Source of the DNA: Devosia sp. RR2S18
GTDB taxonomy: Bacteria > Pseudomonadota > Alphaproteobacteria > Rhizobiales > Devosiaceae
Assembly (NCBI RefSeq): GCF_030177755.1
Contig: NZ_CP126539.1
Span: forward strand, 1,760,001-1,824,000
Length of the DNA: 64,000 nt
Direction of reading: 5' to 3'
Shown here: in pieces, positions 46,787 to 56,669 of the stretch
How positions within the stretch are numbered: position 1 is the stretch's first letter
How the letters are laid out: the number at the start of each line of letters is the position of its first letter
The notes under the pieces: generated by a model
What the model was told of the DNA's origin: nothing
Seen by the model: only the letters and a program-made list of their open reading frames with translations
Databases searched by the model: none
Translations under genes and position numbers: made by a program

Positions 46787-48889
46787 ATGGCCGCTTCCCG
46801 TCTCCTTCCACTTCTCCTCCTCGGTACTGCACTGGCCTCGATCGGGGGCGCACTGGCGCAGCCGGTGATCTCGCTAGGCGAAATCGTGGTCGAAGCAGAT
46901 GCCGTAGGAGGGCAGGGCAGTGCTGCACTCCTCACGACGTCCGGTTCCAAGCTGGCAGTATCGGTGACCGAATTGCCGCAATCGGTGTCGCTGGTGACGC
47001 GCCAGCAATTGGACCAATATCCCGGCGCCAAGGCGGACGAGGCGCTGCGGTATAGTGCCGGTGTAAACCCTTCAACCTACGGCACAGACGCCGACACCGA
47101 TTGGCTATACGTCCGTGGGTTCCAGGCCGATCAAACCGGTGTATTCCTCGACAATCTGCCCCTTTACCAGACCGCCTTCGGCACCTTTCTCATCGATCCC
47201 TTCTTGCTGGAGCGGGTCGAAATTCTAAAGGGGCCCGCATCGGTGCTTTACGGCGGGGCCAATGTTGGTGGGATCGTCAACTATGTGAGCAAGCGTCCGA
47301 CCGGGGACCGGCTCGTCTACACCGAGACCGGGGTGAACAATTTCGGCAACGCCTATTTTGGCTTCGATCTGGGCGATGGCACGGAAGACGGCAATCTCGC
47401 CTACCGGCTCACCGCCAAGCTATCCGGTGGCGGTTGGCAAACCCAGGGTGCGGAAGATCTGCGCGGAGTGGTGCAGGGCAGTGCCACCTTGACGCCGAGC
47501 GCAAGTACTTCGCTCACGGTCTATGGCTCCTATCAGCAGATCGGACTTAATCATACCAGCACAGGATTCCTGCCTTATGTCGGCACGGCGGTCGAAGCGC
47601 CGGGCGGCTTCCACATTCCGCGGGACCTCAACTATGGTGAGCCGGGATATGACCTCTATGACCGCCAGCAGCTGATGATCGGCTATGAACTCGAGCATGA
47701 CATCAATGGCGAATGGAGCGTGCGGCAGAATGCGCGCTATGCCAAGGTCGACCTCGATGAAGCTTATGTCTATTCCGGCGGCATTCTGACCGGTTCGGTG
47801 CTCAATCGCTTTGCCTTCGGCCACAACTCGGACGTTGGCACCATTAGCGTCGACAACCAGCTGGAGGGGCATGTGATAACCGGACCCTTGGAGCACAAGC
47901 TGCTGTTTGGTGCGGACTACAAGTATTACTCGATCGATGAGCGCCAGGGCTTCGCATCCGTCGCGGGCCTGGACGTCTTGGACACTGTCTATGGTGCGGC
48001 TGTACCCCCGCTGTTCTATTACCGCGACAATGTCATCACCATGCACCAGGCTGGCTTCTATGCTCAGGACCAAGTCCGTCTCGAAGACTGGATTCTCACC
48101 CTCAATGGCCGCTACGACCAGGTCTGGACCAGTGTTGACAATGACCTGAGCGCCACATCGACGAGCCGCGAGGAAGGCAATTTCTCCGGCCGGGTTGGGC
48201 TCGGCTACCAGTTTGAGAACGGCATGACGCCCTATGTGAGCTATGCAACTTCGTTCAATCCGACGCTCTCCACCGATGCCGCGGGTAACCTCTTCCGGAG
48301 TGAGACTGGGGAGCAGTGGGAAGCCGGCATCAAATATGAGCCGACCTTCATTGATGGGCTGATCACCGCGTCCGCCTTTAGTATCAACCGCAACAATGTC
48401 GTGGGACCGGATCCGGCGAACCCGCTGGTCCAGGCTGCGGTCGGCCAGGTCAATGTTCGAGGCGCCGAGCTCGAAGGTCGGTTCAACGCCCAAGACTTCA
48501 CCGTGACAGGTGCTTTGACCTATCTTGAGGCCGAAGTGCTGCAAGCGGCTGGATCCACACCAGTCGGCAACTCGCCAGTGCAAATTCCGACGCTGACAGC
48601 CTCGCTCGGGGTCGACTACACCTTTGCTGATGGGACCTTGGAAGGCGTCACCGTCGGTGCGGGCGTGCGGCACCTCGGCGAATCCTGGGCCGATGCTGAC
48701 AACACCAGGAAGGTGTCCGCTACTACCTTGTTTGACGCGAGCCTGCGCTACGAGAAGGACGACTGGGGTGTTACTTTGACAGCGTCAAACATCTTCGACA
48801 CCAGCTATGTCGCCAGCTGTCAGTCGCTCACCTCATGCGGCTATGGCGCGGGTCGCACCTTGACGCTGAGCGCACACAAGCGCTGGTGA
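46787..48889 (+). CDS. TonB-dependent siderophore receptor (FhuA/FpvA type)
   Basis: The 700-residue outer-membrane receptor has a signal peptide (ending GGALAQ), a TonB-box-like start (SLGEIVVEA), a plug domain (TELPQSVSLVTRQQLDQ, VEILKGPASVLYGG), and a beta-barrel ending in an aromatic residue (HKRW). The family imports ferric hydroxamate and related siderophores using TonB energy. The AraC gene lies 129 bases upstream; no inner-membrane transporter is adjacent. Confidence 0.94.
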   Translation: MAASRLLPLLLLGTALASIGGALAQPVISLGEIVVEADAVGGQGSAALLTTSGSKLAVSVTELPQSVSLVTRQQLDQYPGAKADEALRYSAGVNPSTYGTDADTDWLYVRGFQADQTGVFLDNLPLYQTAFGTFLIDPFLLERVEILKGPASVLYGGANVGGIVNYVSKRPTGDRLVYTETGVNNFGNAYFGFDLGDGTEDGNLAYRLTAKLSGGGWQTQGAEDLRGVVQGSATLTPSASTSLTVYGSYQQIGLNHTSTGFLPYVGTAVEAPGGFHIPRDLNYGEPGYDLYDRQQLMIGYELEHDINGEWSVRQNARYAKVDLDEAYVYSGGILTGSVLNRFAFGHNSDVGTISVDNQLEGHVITGPLEHKLLFGADYKYYSIDERQGFASVAGLDVLDTVYGAAVPPLFYYRDNVITMHQAGFYAQDQVRLEDWILTLNGRYDQVWTSVDNDLSATSTSREEGNFSGRVGLGYQFENGMTPYVSYATSFNPTLSTDAAGNLFRSETGEQWEAGIKYEPTFIDGLITASAFSINRNNVVGPDPANPLVQAAVGQVNVRGAELEGRFNAQDFTVTGALTYLEAEVLQAAGSTPVGNSPVQIPTLTASLGVDYTFADGTLEGVTVGAGVRHLGESWADADNTRKVSATTLFDASLRYEKDDWGVTLTASNIFDTSYVASCQSLTSCGYGAGRTLTLSAHKRW

Positions 48890-48915
48890 AAGCAGACGAG
48901 CCACATAAGGCAGCG

Positions 48916-48939
48916 TCCAGCCGCCAAGTTGCGGCTGGA
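48916..48939 (+). terminator. Hairpin after the siderophore receptor gene
   Basis: A perfect 9-bp stem (TCCAGCCGC / GCGGCTGGA) with loop CAAGTT lies 27 bases past the stop. No T-run follows, so it is a weak terminator or an mRNA 3'-end structure. Confidence 0.45.
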
Positions 48940-49120
48940 TATCTGCCGAGAGTGACGGGTTGCGTTTCAGAGAGGTGACTGCGCTAGCGCAACGGGCAAG
49001 TCGCACGCTGCAGGCTAAGATGCTGAACTCTTCCGAACATACCGGTTCAGATCCAGTTCAGGTGAGAGGGGGCTTCATGCGTTTACCGGGCTAAGGCCCA
49101 TCGCGTTGAGGAGACCCAAG

Positions 49121-49621
49121 ATGCAAATCAAGAAGAACGTGCTTAAGGCGGGAATAGCTGGCGCAATCATGTTGGCGTCCGCTGGTATTGCCCTCGCTGC
49201 TCCCGCGGCAGCCACCACCAATGTCAATGTCCGCTCAGGGCCTGGCACTGGCTATGGCGTCGTCGATGCGCTCCGCCGGGGCGAGCGGGTTGAGGTCACT
49301 GGCTGCCGTGGTGGTTGGTGCTATGTCGAGAAGCGCGGTCCAGATGGTTGGGTTTCCGCCAACTACTTGCGGGCGTCCAGCCGCGGATACGGCGTGAAGC
49401 CTGGCTTCAGCTTCGAATTCAACTTCGGCACTCCGCCCATATATCAACAGCCACAACGTCCGCAGCGCCCCGGACATGGTAGTTGGGACGGCCGGGATCG
49501 GCATGATCGGTGGGATCGAGATGATCGCTGGGATCGGAATGGCCGGGATCGAGATGATCGTTGGGGTAGGGACCGGGATGACCGCTGGCCTCGCAGCGAT
49601 AGGGACTGGTACCGCAACTAG
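49121..49621 (+). CDS. Secreted SH3-domain protein with Arg/Asp/Trp-rich tail
   Basis: The 166-residue protein has a signal peptide (residues about 1-29), a bacterial SH3_3 domain (TTNVNVRSGPGTGYGVVDAL, WCYVEKRGPDGWVSANYL), and a C-terminal low-complexity tail built of RDDRWDR-like repeats (about residues 120-166). SH3_3 domains often bind peptidoglycan or peptides; the charged tail is unusual. GAGGAGA precedes the ATG, and a strong terminator follows. Confidence 0.85.
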   Translation: MQIKKNVLKAGIAGAIMLASAGIALAAPAAATTNVNVRSGPGTGYGVVDALRRGERVEVTGCRGGWCYVEKRGPDGWVSANYLRASSRGYGVKPGFSFEFNFGTPPIYQQPQRPQRPGHGSWDGRDRHDRWDRDDRWDRNGRDRDDRWGRDRDDRWPRSDRDWYRN

Positions 49622-49642
49622 CAGCTCGGGCTAACCGCAGTG

Positions 49643-49672
49643 AAGCCGCTCAGTCTCTTGAGCGGCTTTTTG
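49643..49672 (+). terminator. Terminator after the SH3 gene
   Basis: A perfect 10-bp stem (AAGCCGCTCA / TGAGCGGCTT) with loop GTCTCT is followed by TTTT. Confidence 0.88.
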
Positions 49673-50059
49673 CTGGGGGCCTCCTGCTCGCTACCCCTCC
49701 CGCCCGAACGGGATACATTTTTCGCATTGCTGCAGGTGCTCCGATCCGCGGCATGTGCCCGGCCTGCGAGGTCCAGGTGTAGGAGGCGCCCACGGCGACA
49801 TCCAAGGTTAGTACAACAGGTGCGTGGTTGTGGGTGCCGATGATCACTCTACTCCGGCGAGCTGCCTCACACCGAAAGCTGGTATAACAAGACCCGCCGA
49901 AAAGCAGCGCCGCTGAGACAGGGATGTCATGAACATCCGTCCAGGCTGCCTCCAAAGGCGTCCAGCTCGATGATCGCCACCTCATCGTCCGGAACAATCG
50001 CCCGAAGCCGCCGTTGAGACTTCACGCGCCGTTGTCGCGTGAAACAAGGAGTTTGTTCT
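49673..50059. other. 387-base spacer without a supported gene
   Basis: Minus-strand frames here (the longest ending near 49650) have no recognisable family and no good ribosome site, and the longest one runs through the terminator. AAGGA at 50046-50050 is the ribosome site of the next gene. The rest is unassigned. Confidence 0.4.
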
Positions 50060-50476
50060 ATGTCCAAGGTCGTATCAATTCCCCAGCAAACCCTTGTCGT
50101 TGTAGCCGATGGGCATCAAGCCATTCTGCTCCGTAGCCATGGTGTGAAGGATGCAATGAGACTTGCCGAGGAACGGCGCTTGACCCCAAAGAACTTGGCA
50201 GACGATGGTCCCTCCGGATCACGCCCAGAAGAGCAAACGCTGCGCCAAACAGACGAGGCGACTTTTGCCAAGCAATTGGCGAATGCCCTCTATGCCATGA
50301 AGCAGGCCAACAAATACGAGCATATGGTAGTCGCCGCGGATCCGCAGACGCTTGGTCAACTCCGTGACGCAATGCACGAGACCGTTTCGGGCAGCATTAT
50401 CCTGTCGCTCAACAAGGCCCTGGTAAATCACAGCACCGGCGATATAGCCGATATCGTGCGAGAAGCCGCTGGCTAG
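50060..50476 (+). CDS. Host attachment family protein
   Basis: The 138-residue protein has TLVVVADGHQAILLRSHG, FAKQLANALYAMKQANKYEHMVVAADPQTLGQLR in part, and LNKALVNHSTGDIADIV, matching the 'host attachment' (COG5622-like) family first named in plant-associated bacteria. The fold resembles a release-factor/peptidyl hydrolase-like domain and true function is unclear. AAGGA lies 9 bases before the ATG. Confidence 0.85.
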   Translation: MSKVVSIPQQTLVVVADGHQAILLRSHGVKDAMRLAEERRLTPKNLADDGPSGSRPEEQTLRQTDEATFAKQLANALYAMKQANKYEHMVVAADPQTLGQLRDAMHETVSGSIILSLNKALVNHSTGDIADIVREAAG

Positions 50477-50577
50477 GGCCGCGGCGTCGGCGCACAGTCA
50501 CGATTTCGGGGGCGGGCACCAGGGGTGAAATGCGGACCCGAAATCTATGCTTTGCGGGGCATGCGTTCTAAGTGCCG

Positions 50578-51321
50578 CTACGCTTCCTGCATCTTCAGCA
50601 GAAAATCGCGCATCTGGTCGAGATACTCTTGTGATTGTTGATGCCAGGCATGGGCGTCGTCATAGCTCGCCTGCGCCGCTGCCAAAGAGGATGCGTAGTG
50701 CGCATCGATATCAAAGTCCCGCTGCCATAGCCGTGCATATTCCCGCTTGGTCGGAATGGTGTTGTCGGAGTAGTTCGTGACGTCGAGACCTCCGTGGTGA
50801 TCCCATAGCGCAGACTCCATTTCTCGAGTCAGATAGTCGACGCGCCGTTGCCCGAACAGCTTCAGTTCGTCAGCTTTGTCCACTATAACGTTGAGATACT
50901 GCGCGCTACCATTCGACAACCTGGAAGTGCCATCAGTGTTGATCGTGGCTAGCAGCACGCCATTGCTTGAAAATGTCGTACGGACATCTGAAGTGGTATT
51001 AGGGCCGTTCGCCTGCACCAAGTCGAGTTGCTTCTGCGCCATCTTTAGTCGTTCGTGCCCGAAACCGGGATTGATGAAGCGATCAATCTGGAAGTCGAGC
51101 CACTTGTCAAACGGCACAATGGCCTTTTCCATCTGCTCCGCAGTGATCTGAATAGGTTCGCCAGCAAACACGTTTCTATCAGGAAGCCTGAAAACGAGGT
51201 CATCGGCGATCGGCTCGCGGGTTCTCCAGGCCGCCACCGCCTCTGCCTTCTGGTTCTCATAGTAGGCCTGGAGATGGGGACGCATCGTAGGATCGGAGAA
51301 CGTGGCCGCTGTGATCTGCAC
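50578..51321 (-). CDS. Unrecognised 247-residue protein
   Basis: The protein begins QITAATFSDPTMRPHLQAYY after its GTG and ends with a helical, Gln/Asp-rich segment (AAAQASYDDAHAWHQQSQEY). No signal peptide, membrane helix or known motif is seen. The GTG at 51321 is chosen because GGAGG lies 7 bases upstream; the frame stays open to 51588, but that part overlaps the LysR remnant. It lies in a rearranged accessory stretch and may be foreign. Confidence 0.6.
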   Translation of the reverse strand: MQITAATFSDPTMRPHLQAYYENQKAEAVAAWRTREPIADDLVFRLPDRNVFAGEPIQITAEQMEKAIVPFDKWLDFQIDRFINPGFGHERLKMAQKQLDLVQANGPNTTSDVRTTFSSNGVLLATINTDGTSRLSNGSAQYLNVIVDKADELKLFGQRRVDYLTREMESALWDHHGGLDVTNYSDNTIPTKREYARLWQRDFDIDAHYASSLAAAQASYDDAHAWHQQSQEYLDQMRDFLLKMQEA

Positions 51322-51559
51322 TTGGAACCTCCAACAAAGCCGTCGCTTCTGGTCAAGCAAGAAGTAAGCCACGCTCACAGACGCCGGAACATGGGAGCTA
51401 GTACCGGTTTCGTGGGTCAATCCCCGCTCGCCTTGGGAAAAGAGTACCCAGTCGAGTGCGGTCCCCGGCAATTTATGCTGAGCGGACCGGCGGCTTTTGA
51501 CCTGAAATTGGGAAAGTTGCCGTTGAAGGATTTGGCGAGATTGTCCACAAACGGTCGGA

Positions 51560-51844
51560 TTACAGTGCCAACGCCGACGCTCGCCCAATCTTTAACGCGG
51601 TTTTGCTCGCTCGAAGCTCCTTCTTGAATAGCTCGAAGGCCGTAGTTCCGCTCCGATCGGGGTAATAGAGGTGATAGCCAGGGAACGGCTCGCGCCAATG
51701 CTCCAGCAGGCGGATAAGACGGCCGTCGCCAATCGGCGCCGCCACCAAATCTTGGATGATGTAGAGAATGCCGAAGCCCTCGACCGCGGCTGCCGCGAGT
51801 AGGTCGTGGAAGCGGCCAGCTGCAACCAGCCGGGCGATCCGAAG
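51560..51844 (-). pseudogene. LysR-family regulator, 3' remnant
   Basis: About 94 codons remain, from GRFHDLLAAAAVEGFGILYI through APIGDGRLIRLLEHWREPFP to GYHLYYPDRSGTTAFELFKK. This is the end of a LysR effector-binding domain. An in-frame TAG at 51845-51847 closes it upstream, and the DNA-binding half is missing. It lies back to back with an SDR remnant, as though the middle of a divergent gene pair had been deleted. Confidence 0.65.
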
Positions 51845-51859
51845 CTACTCGCCACATAG

Positions 51860-51988
51860 ATCGTGGCACTTTGTTCGCAAGGAGAGGCGCCTTCGCGGCT
51901 GGTGTTCGGCGATGACGCCCGGCAATGGGTCGGAGCGAAGGTGGGCCAATTGCGGCAAGAGATCGCCCGGTCCGCCGATCGCGGTTGA
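51860..51988 (+). pseudogene. Short-chain dehydrogenase, C-terminal remnant
   Basis: The 42-codon frame IVALCSQGEAPSRLVFGDDA followed by RQWVGAKVGQLRQEIARSAD resembles the end of SDRs of the kind ending 'PLRLVLGDDA...'. A stop lies directly upstream in frame, and the Rossmann core is absent. Read with the adjacent minus-strand LysR stub, it looks like the other half of a deleted divergent LysR/SDR pair. The match is short. Confidence 0.5.
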
Positions 51989-52221
51989 TACGACAGACCA
52001 AGGCCGGCTAGGGAGGTGATCCCTGCCCAGGTCGTCCGAACGACCGTCTGGGAGCACGGGTCGCCGGCTTGAATGAGGCGGTCGCCGCCGTTCAGATCAT
52101 TTGCTCGGAATAGCAGCTATTCTACCTCTCGACACCAGAACCGTTCAGTTTGGTGTCGGCCCCCTTCTGCCATCAACCATGAAGGTCCGGAACTGCTGTA
52201 AGCCGTATCCTGCCCGAGAGC

Positions 52222-53397
52222 TCAGCCTCGCTCCACACAGAGCGCGATTCCCATCCCCCCGCCGATGCAGAGAGTGGCGATTCCCTTCTTGCCGTCCCGT
52301 CGGGCGAGTTCATGAAGGAGCGTGACCAGCACCCGGGCGCCTGAGGCGCCGATGGGGTGTCCGATCGCGATGGCGCCACCGTTGACGTTCACCTTCTCGG
52401 TGTCCCAGCCCAGGCCGCGGTTGACGGCGCATGCCTGGGCGGCGAAAGCTTCATTGGCCTCGATGAGGTCGAGGTTTGAGGCCGACCAGCCGGCTTTCTC
52501 GAGAGCTTTCTGGGAGGCGGGGATAGGGCCGGTACCCATCAGTGATGGATCTACGCCCGCCGTTGCCCAGGAGGCGATGCGCGCCAGCGGTGTGAGGCTG
52601 CGGCGGGATGCCTCGTCGGCATGCATAAGGACCAATGCGGCAGCACCATCGTTGAGCCCGGAAGCGTTGCCGGCGGTAACAGTGCCGGCCTTGTCGAACG
52701 CCGGGCGAAGCTTAGCGAAGCCTTCCGGTGAAGCGTCGGTGCGGATGTACTCGTCCTGACTGATCGCCAACTCGCCTTTGCGGGAAGTAATCGTCACAGA
52801 AGTGATTTCCGCCTCGAAGCGGCCTTGCGCTTTTGCCGCTGCTGCCTTCTGCTGAGAGGCGAGGGCAAAAGCATCCTGCTCCTCGCGGCTGATCTGAAAC
52901 TTCCGGGCAACGTTTTCCGCCGTGATGCCCATGTGATAACCGCCAAAGGCGTCGGTCAGTCCATCAGACAACATGGTGTCGACCAGTGTTACGGGACCCA
53001 TCTTGCTCGGCTGGCGCAGGTTCTGGCAGTGGGGCGAAAGAGACATGGACTCCTGTCCTCCCGCGACGATGATCCTGGCATCCCCTGACTGGATCTGCTG
53101 CATGCCGAGCGCCACCGCGCGCAGTCCCGAGCCGCAGACCTGGTTGATCCCCCAGGCGGTGGCACCTTCACCGACACCTGCCTTCATGGCGGCCTGGCGT
53201 GCCGGGTTCATGCCTTGGCCTGCCGTGAGCACCTGTCCCAGGATAACCTCGTCGACCTCAGCGGCATCGACCTGCGCTCGGGAGAGAGCGGCGGAGATGG
53301 CAGTAGCGCCAAGATCATGGGCGGGCACGCACGCCAGCGAGCCGAGAAAGCTGCCGACTGGCGTTCGTGCCGCGCCAACAATAACGATGTCGCTCAT
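52222..53397 (-). CDS. Acetyl-CoA acetyltransferase (thiolase)
   Basis: The 391-residue thiolase has the nucleophilic Cys88 in [31 protein letters not shown] and the second catalytic cysteine in CIGGGMG. It would cleave acetoacetyl-CoA into two acetyl-CoA. Its start overlaps the CoA-transferase B stop by 4 bases, so it ends the ketoacid operon. No clear terminator follows. Confidence 0.94.
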   Translation of the reverse strand: MSDIVIVGAARTPVGSFLGSLACVPAHDLGATAISAALSRAQVDAAEVDEVILGQVLTAGQGMNPARQAAMKAGVGEGATAWGINQVCGSGLRAVALGMQQIQSGDARIIVAGGQESMSLSPHCQNLRQPSKMGPVTLVDTMLSDGLTDAFGGYHMGITAENVARKFQISREEQDAFALASQQKAAAAKAQGRFEAEITSVTITSRKGELAISQDEYIRTDASPEGFAKLRPAFDKAGTVTAGNASGLNDGAAALVLMHADEASRRSLTPLARIASWATAGVDPSLMGTGPIPASQKALEKAGWSASNLDLIEANEAFAAQACAVNRGLGWDTEKVNVNGGAIAIGHPIGASGARVLVTLLHELARRDGKKGIATLCIGGGMGIALCVERG

Positions 53398-54053
53398 GCA
53401 TATTGCCTTTCGATAAGGCCAACCTCGAACCGGGCGTCGGTCTTGGCGGTGATCTCGTCAACAGTAACGCCGTCGGCGAGTTCGATCAGCACCATCGTGG
53501 GGTCACCACGACGGGCAAGGGTAAATACACCAAGATCGGTGATCACCAGATCGGCGCAGCGTTGTCCGGTAAGGGGCAGGGTGCATTGCTTGAGGAGCTT
53601 GGGTTCGCCCTTGGCTTCGTGCTCCATGACGACCACAACGCGCTTGACGCCCGCGACCAGATCCATGGCGCCGCCCATGCCCTTCACCATCTTGCCGGGG
53701 ATCATCCAATTAGCAAGGTCGCCATTTTCGGCCACCTGCATTGCCCCGAGGATGGAGAGATCAATGTGGCCCCCGCGAATCATGCCGAAGCTGTCCGCAC
53801 TCGAGAAAAAGCTGGTTTGCGGCAGCTCGGTTATGGTCTGCTTGCCCGCGTTGATGAGGTCTGCGTCCTCCTCACCCTCATAGGGGAAGGGGCCCATGCC
53901 GAGCATACCGTTCTCGCTTTGAAGCGTGACGTTAATGCCGTCTGGTATGTAGTTGGCAACCAAGGTGGGAATGCCGATGCCGAGGTTGACGTAAAAGCCG
54001 TCCTCCAGTTCCTGCGCGGCACGGGCGGCCATTTGCTCGCGGTTCCAAGCCAT
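53394..54053 (-). CDS. 3-oxoacid CoA-transferase, subunit B
   Basis: The 219-residue subunit has the catalytic glutamate in [10 protein letters not shown] (Glu47) and the [11 protein letters not shown] loop, typical of the ScoB/AtoA/PcaJ beta subunit. With subunit A it moves CoA from succinyl-CoA (or acetyl-CoA) to acetoacetate. TAATG and ATGA-type overlaps tie it to both neighbours. Confidence 0.93.
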   Translation of the reverse strand: MAWNREQMAARAAQELEDGFYVNLGIGIPTLVANYIPDGINVTLQSENGMLGMGPFPYEGEEDADLINAGKQTITELPQTSFFSSADSFGMIRGGHIDLSILGAMQVAENGDLANWMIPGKMVKGMGGAMDLVAGVKRVVVVMEHEAKGEPKLLKQCTLPLTGQRCADLVITDLGVFTLARRGDPTMVLIELADGVTVDEITAKTDARFEVGLIERQYA

Positions 54054-54766
54054 TAGACGGTCTCCTCGACGCGGGGACGGGTGGTGCGCTTCTCGATGTG
54101 TTTGACAGGCTCCGGCACGTGGACAAGGCGCGACACGAAAATGCCCGGCGTATGAACGTGATCTGGATGGATTTTTCCGGTTTCGACGAGCTCCTCCACC
54201 TCCGCAATGGTGACCTTGCCAGCAGTCGCCATCATCGGATTAAAGTTGCGGGCAGTCTTGCGGTAGACGAGGTTGCCTTCGTGATCGCCCTGCCAGGCGT
54301 GCACCAGGGAGATATCGGCGACGAGCCTGCGCTCCATCACATACATCTCGCCATCGAACTCCTGAACGGGCTTGCCCTCGGCGATAATGGTGCCGACGCC
54401 GGTCTTGGTAAAGAAGGCCGGGATGCCGGCGCCACCAGCGCGGATGCGCTCGGCGAGCGTGCCCTGAGGATTGAACTCGAGTTCAAGTTCGCCCGAGAGA
54501 TACTGTTCGGCGAAGAGCTTGTTCTCCCCAACGTAGGACGAGATCATCTTGCTGACCTGCCGCGTCTCGAGCAGCGTGCCGAGGCCGATGCCGTCGACCC
54601 CCGCATTGTTGGAGATGACGGTGAGGTCACGCACGCCAGAGAGGCGCACGCCCTCGATCAAAGCCTGTGGGATGCCGCAGAGACCGAACCCGCCCGACAT
54701 GATAGTCATGCCGTCGCGCAGCAACCCTGCCAGCGCCTCGGAAACGGTTGGATAGACTTTTTGCAC
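54053..54766 (-). CDS. 3-oxoacid CoA-transferase, subunit A
   Basis: The 237-residue subunit begins with [20 protein letters not shown], the alpha-subunit glycine loop of ScoA/AtoD/PcaI, and has [17 protein letters not shown]. It forms the enzyme with subunit B. It lies 20 bases after livM, so transport and catabolic genes are in one operon. Confidence 0.93.
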   Translation of the reverse strand: MQKVYPTVSEALAGLLRDGMTIMSGGFGLCGIPQALIEGVRLSGVRDLTVISNNAGVDGIGLGTLLETRQVSKMISSYVGENKLFAEQYLSGELELEFNPQGTLAERIRAGGAGIPAFFTKTGVGTIIAEGKPVQEFDGEMYVMERRLVADISLVHAWQGDHEGNLVYRKTARNFNPMMATAGKVTIAEVEELVETGKIHPDHVHTPGIFVSRLVHVPEPVKHIEKRTTRPRVEETV

Positions 54767-54786
54767 CGAACTCTCCTCCGGACGAC

Positions 54787-55758
54787 CTACAGGGGTTTTT
54801 TGATCCAGCGCGAGATGACGCCCACGATGCCCTCACGGAACAGCAGCACGCTGATGACGAAAATGACGCCCTGCAGCACCGTCACCCAGGCGCCAAAACC
54901 GGCGAAGTAGTTCTGCATGGTGACAATCACGGCTGCACCAACCAACGGGCCGAAGATGGTGCCCATGCCGCCCAGCAGCGTCATCAGGACGACCTCACCA
55001 GACATGCTCCAGTGCACATCGGTAAGTGAGGCCAACTGGAACACCAGGGCCTTGGTGGCGCCTGCCAGACCGGCAATTGCGGCGGACATTACAAAGACCG
55101 CCAGCTTGTACCGGTTGACCTTGTAGCCGAGCGAGGTTGAACGCGGCTCGTTCTCTCGGATGGCCTTGAGCACCTGACCAAATGGGGAGTGGATGATGCG
55201 GTAGATCGCGAGCATACCGGCGGCGGCGATCCCCAGCACGACGAAGTAGAAGGTGCGGTCGTTGGCGAGATCGATGAGGCCGAACAGATTGCCACGCGGC
55301 ACGGCCTGGATGCCATCCTCGCCACCAGTGAAGGGCGCCTGCACCGAGAAGAAATAGACCATCTGTGCAAAAGCGAGGGTCACCATTGCGAAATAGATGC
55401 CTTGCCGGCGAATAGCCAGCGCACCGATGGCGAGGCCCAGTACCGCAGCGGCTGAGGTCCCCAGAAGTATGGAGAGCTCCGGCGTCAGACCCCAAACCTT
55501 TGCTGCATGTGCCGACACATAAGCGGCAGCACCAAAATAGGCCGCATGCCCGAATGAAAGCAGGCCGCCAAAGCCGAGCAGCAGGTTGAGAGCGCTGGCA
55601 AAGAGCGCGAAGCACAGCACCTTCATTAGGAAGACAGGGTAGAGAACGAACGGCGCAATCAACATCAAGCCGAGGAGCACGGCAAAGATCAGCACATGGT
55701 GGCGCGGCGTGCCTACAGCGGTGGTACCGACTATTGCAGGTTGGGTGTCGACGGTCAT
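54787..55758 (-). CDS. Branched-chain-type ABC permease LivM-like
   Basis: The 323-residue protein has about ten hydrophobic segments and the LivM features LLLGFGGLLSFGHAAYFGAAAY and the EAA-like KAIRENEPRSTSLGYKVNRYK in part. It pairs with LivH. The start overlaps the livH stop (TAATG). The importer lies within a hydroxyacid/ketoacid operon rather than an amino-acid one. Confidence 0.92.
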   Translation of the reverse strand: MTVDTQPAIVGTTAVGTPRHHVLIFAVLLGLMLIAPFVLYPVFLMKVLCFALFASALNLLLGFGGLLSFGHAAYFGAAAYVSAHAAKVWGLTPELSILLGTSAAAVLGLAIGALAIRRQGIYFAMVTLAFAQMVYFFSVQAPFTGGEDGIQAVPRGNLFGLIDLANDRTFYFVVLGIAAAGMLAIYRIIHSPFGQVLKAIRENEPRSTSLGYKVNRYKLAVFVMSAAIAGLAGATKALVFQLASLTDVHWSMSGEVVLMTLLGGMGTIFGPLVGAAVIVTMQNYFAGFGAWVTVLQGVIFVISVLLFREGIVGVISRWIKKPL

Positions 55759-56645
55759 TACGCAGTCCTCCCGAACAGGCCGGCAGGTTTGACCAGCAGG
55801 ACCAGGGCCATGATTACGAAAACGGCAACTGCGGAAGCTTCGGGATAAAAGACCTTTACCAGGCCCTCCACAATGCCCAGCCCAAAGCCGGTGAGGATAG
55901 CACCCAGAATGGAGCCCATGCCGCCAATCACCACCACGGCGAAGACCACAATAATGAGGTCGGCACCCATGTTTGGATTAACCGAGTAGATAGGCGCTGC
56001 CAGCACGCCAGCGAGTGCGGCCAAAGCGACGCCGAAGCCATAGGTAAGGGTGATCATGCGGGGCACATTGATGCCGAAGGCGCCCACAAGCGATGGATTT
56101 TCGGTGGCTGCACGGAGGTAGGCACCCAGCCGCGTCCGCTCGATAGCGAACCAGGTGCCGAAGCATACGACCAGTGAGGCGACCACCACCCAGCCGCGAT
56201 AGGTGGGCAGGAACATGAAGCCCAGATTGGTGCCGCCCGAGAGTTCAGCAGGAATGGAGTAGGGCAGGCCCGATACACCATAGTAGTTGCGGAAGAGACC
56301 CTGGATGATGAGGGCCAGCCCGAAGGTCAGGAGCAAACCATAAAGGTGATCAAGGTGATAGAGACGCGAGATCATCAAGCGCTCGAGCACTATCCCGGTG
56401 GCGCCGACCATCAGGGGGACCAGCAAGAGCGACCACCAATAATTGACGCCCAGATAGGTCAGCAGCATCCAGGCGACGAAAGCGCCCATCATGTACTGAG
56501 CGCCATGGGCGAAATTGATGATGTTGAGCAGCCCGAAGATCACCGCGAGGCCAAGGCTGAGAAGGGCGTAGAACGACCCGTTGATCAGCCCCAGCAGAAG
56601 CTGACCGAAAAGGGCCTGCGGCGGAATGCCGAGGAGCTCGAACAT
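55758..56645 (-). CDS. Branched-chain-type ABC permease LivH-like
   Basis: The 295-residue membrane protein has the LivH motifs GLINGSFYALLSLGLAVIFG in part, NFAHGAQYMMGAF, and the EAA-like loop around RAATENPSLVGAFGINV. It forms the channel with LivM. A 13-bp hairpin separates it from the upstream binding-protein gene. Confidence 0.92.
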   Translation of the reverse strand: MFELLGIPPQALFGQLLLGLINGSFYALLSLGLAVIFGLLNIINFAHGAQYMMGAFVAWMLLTYLGVNYWWSLLLVPLMVGATGIVLERLMISRLYHLDHLYGLLLTFGLALIIQGLFRNYYGVSGLPYSIPAELSGGTNLGFMFLPTYRGWVVVASLVVCFGTWFAIERTRLGAYLRAATENPSLVGAFGINVPRMITLTYGFGVALAALAGVLAAPIYSVNPNMGADLIIVVFAVVVIGGMGSILGAILTGFGLGIVEGLVKVFYPEASAVAVFVIMALVLLVKPAGLFGRTA

Positions 56646-56669
56646 GGCTTATCCTTGTGAGGCGTGGTG

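Noticed and set aside
49650..49997. 115-codon minus-strand frame after the SH3 gene
   Set aside because: It crosses a strong terminator, has no family resemblance and no clear ribosome site.
51322..51588. Longer N-terminus for the unrecognised 247-residue protein
   Set aside because: It overlaps the LysR remnant, and a good ribosome site lies directly before the GTG at 51321.
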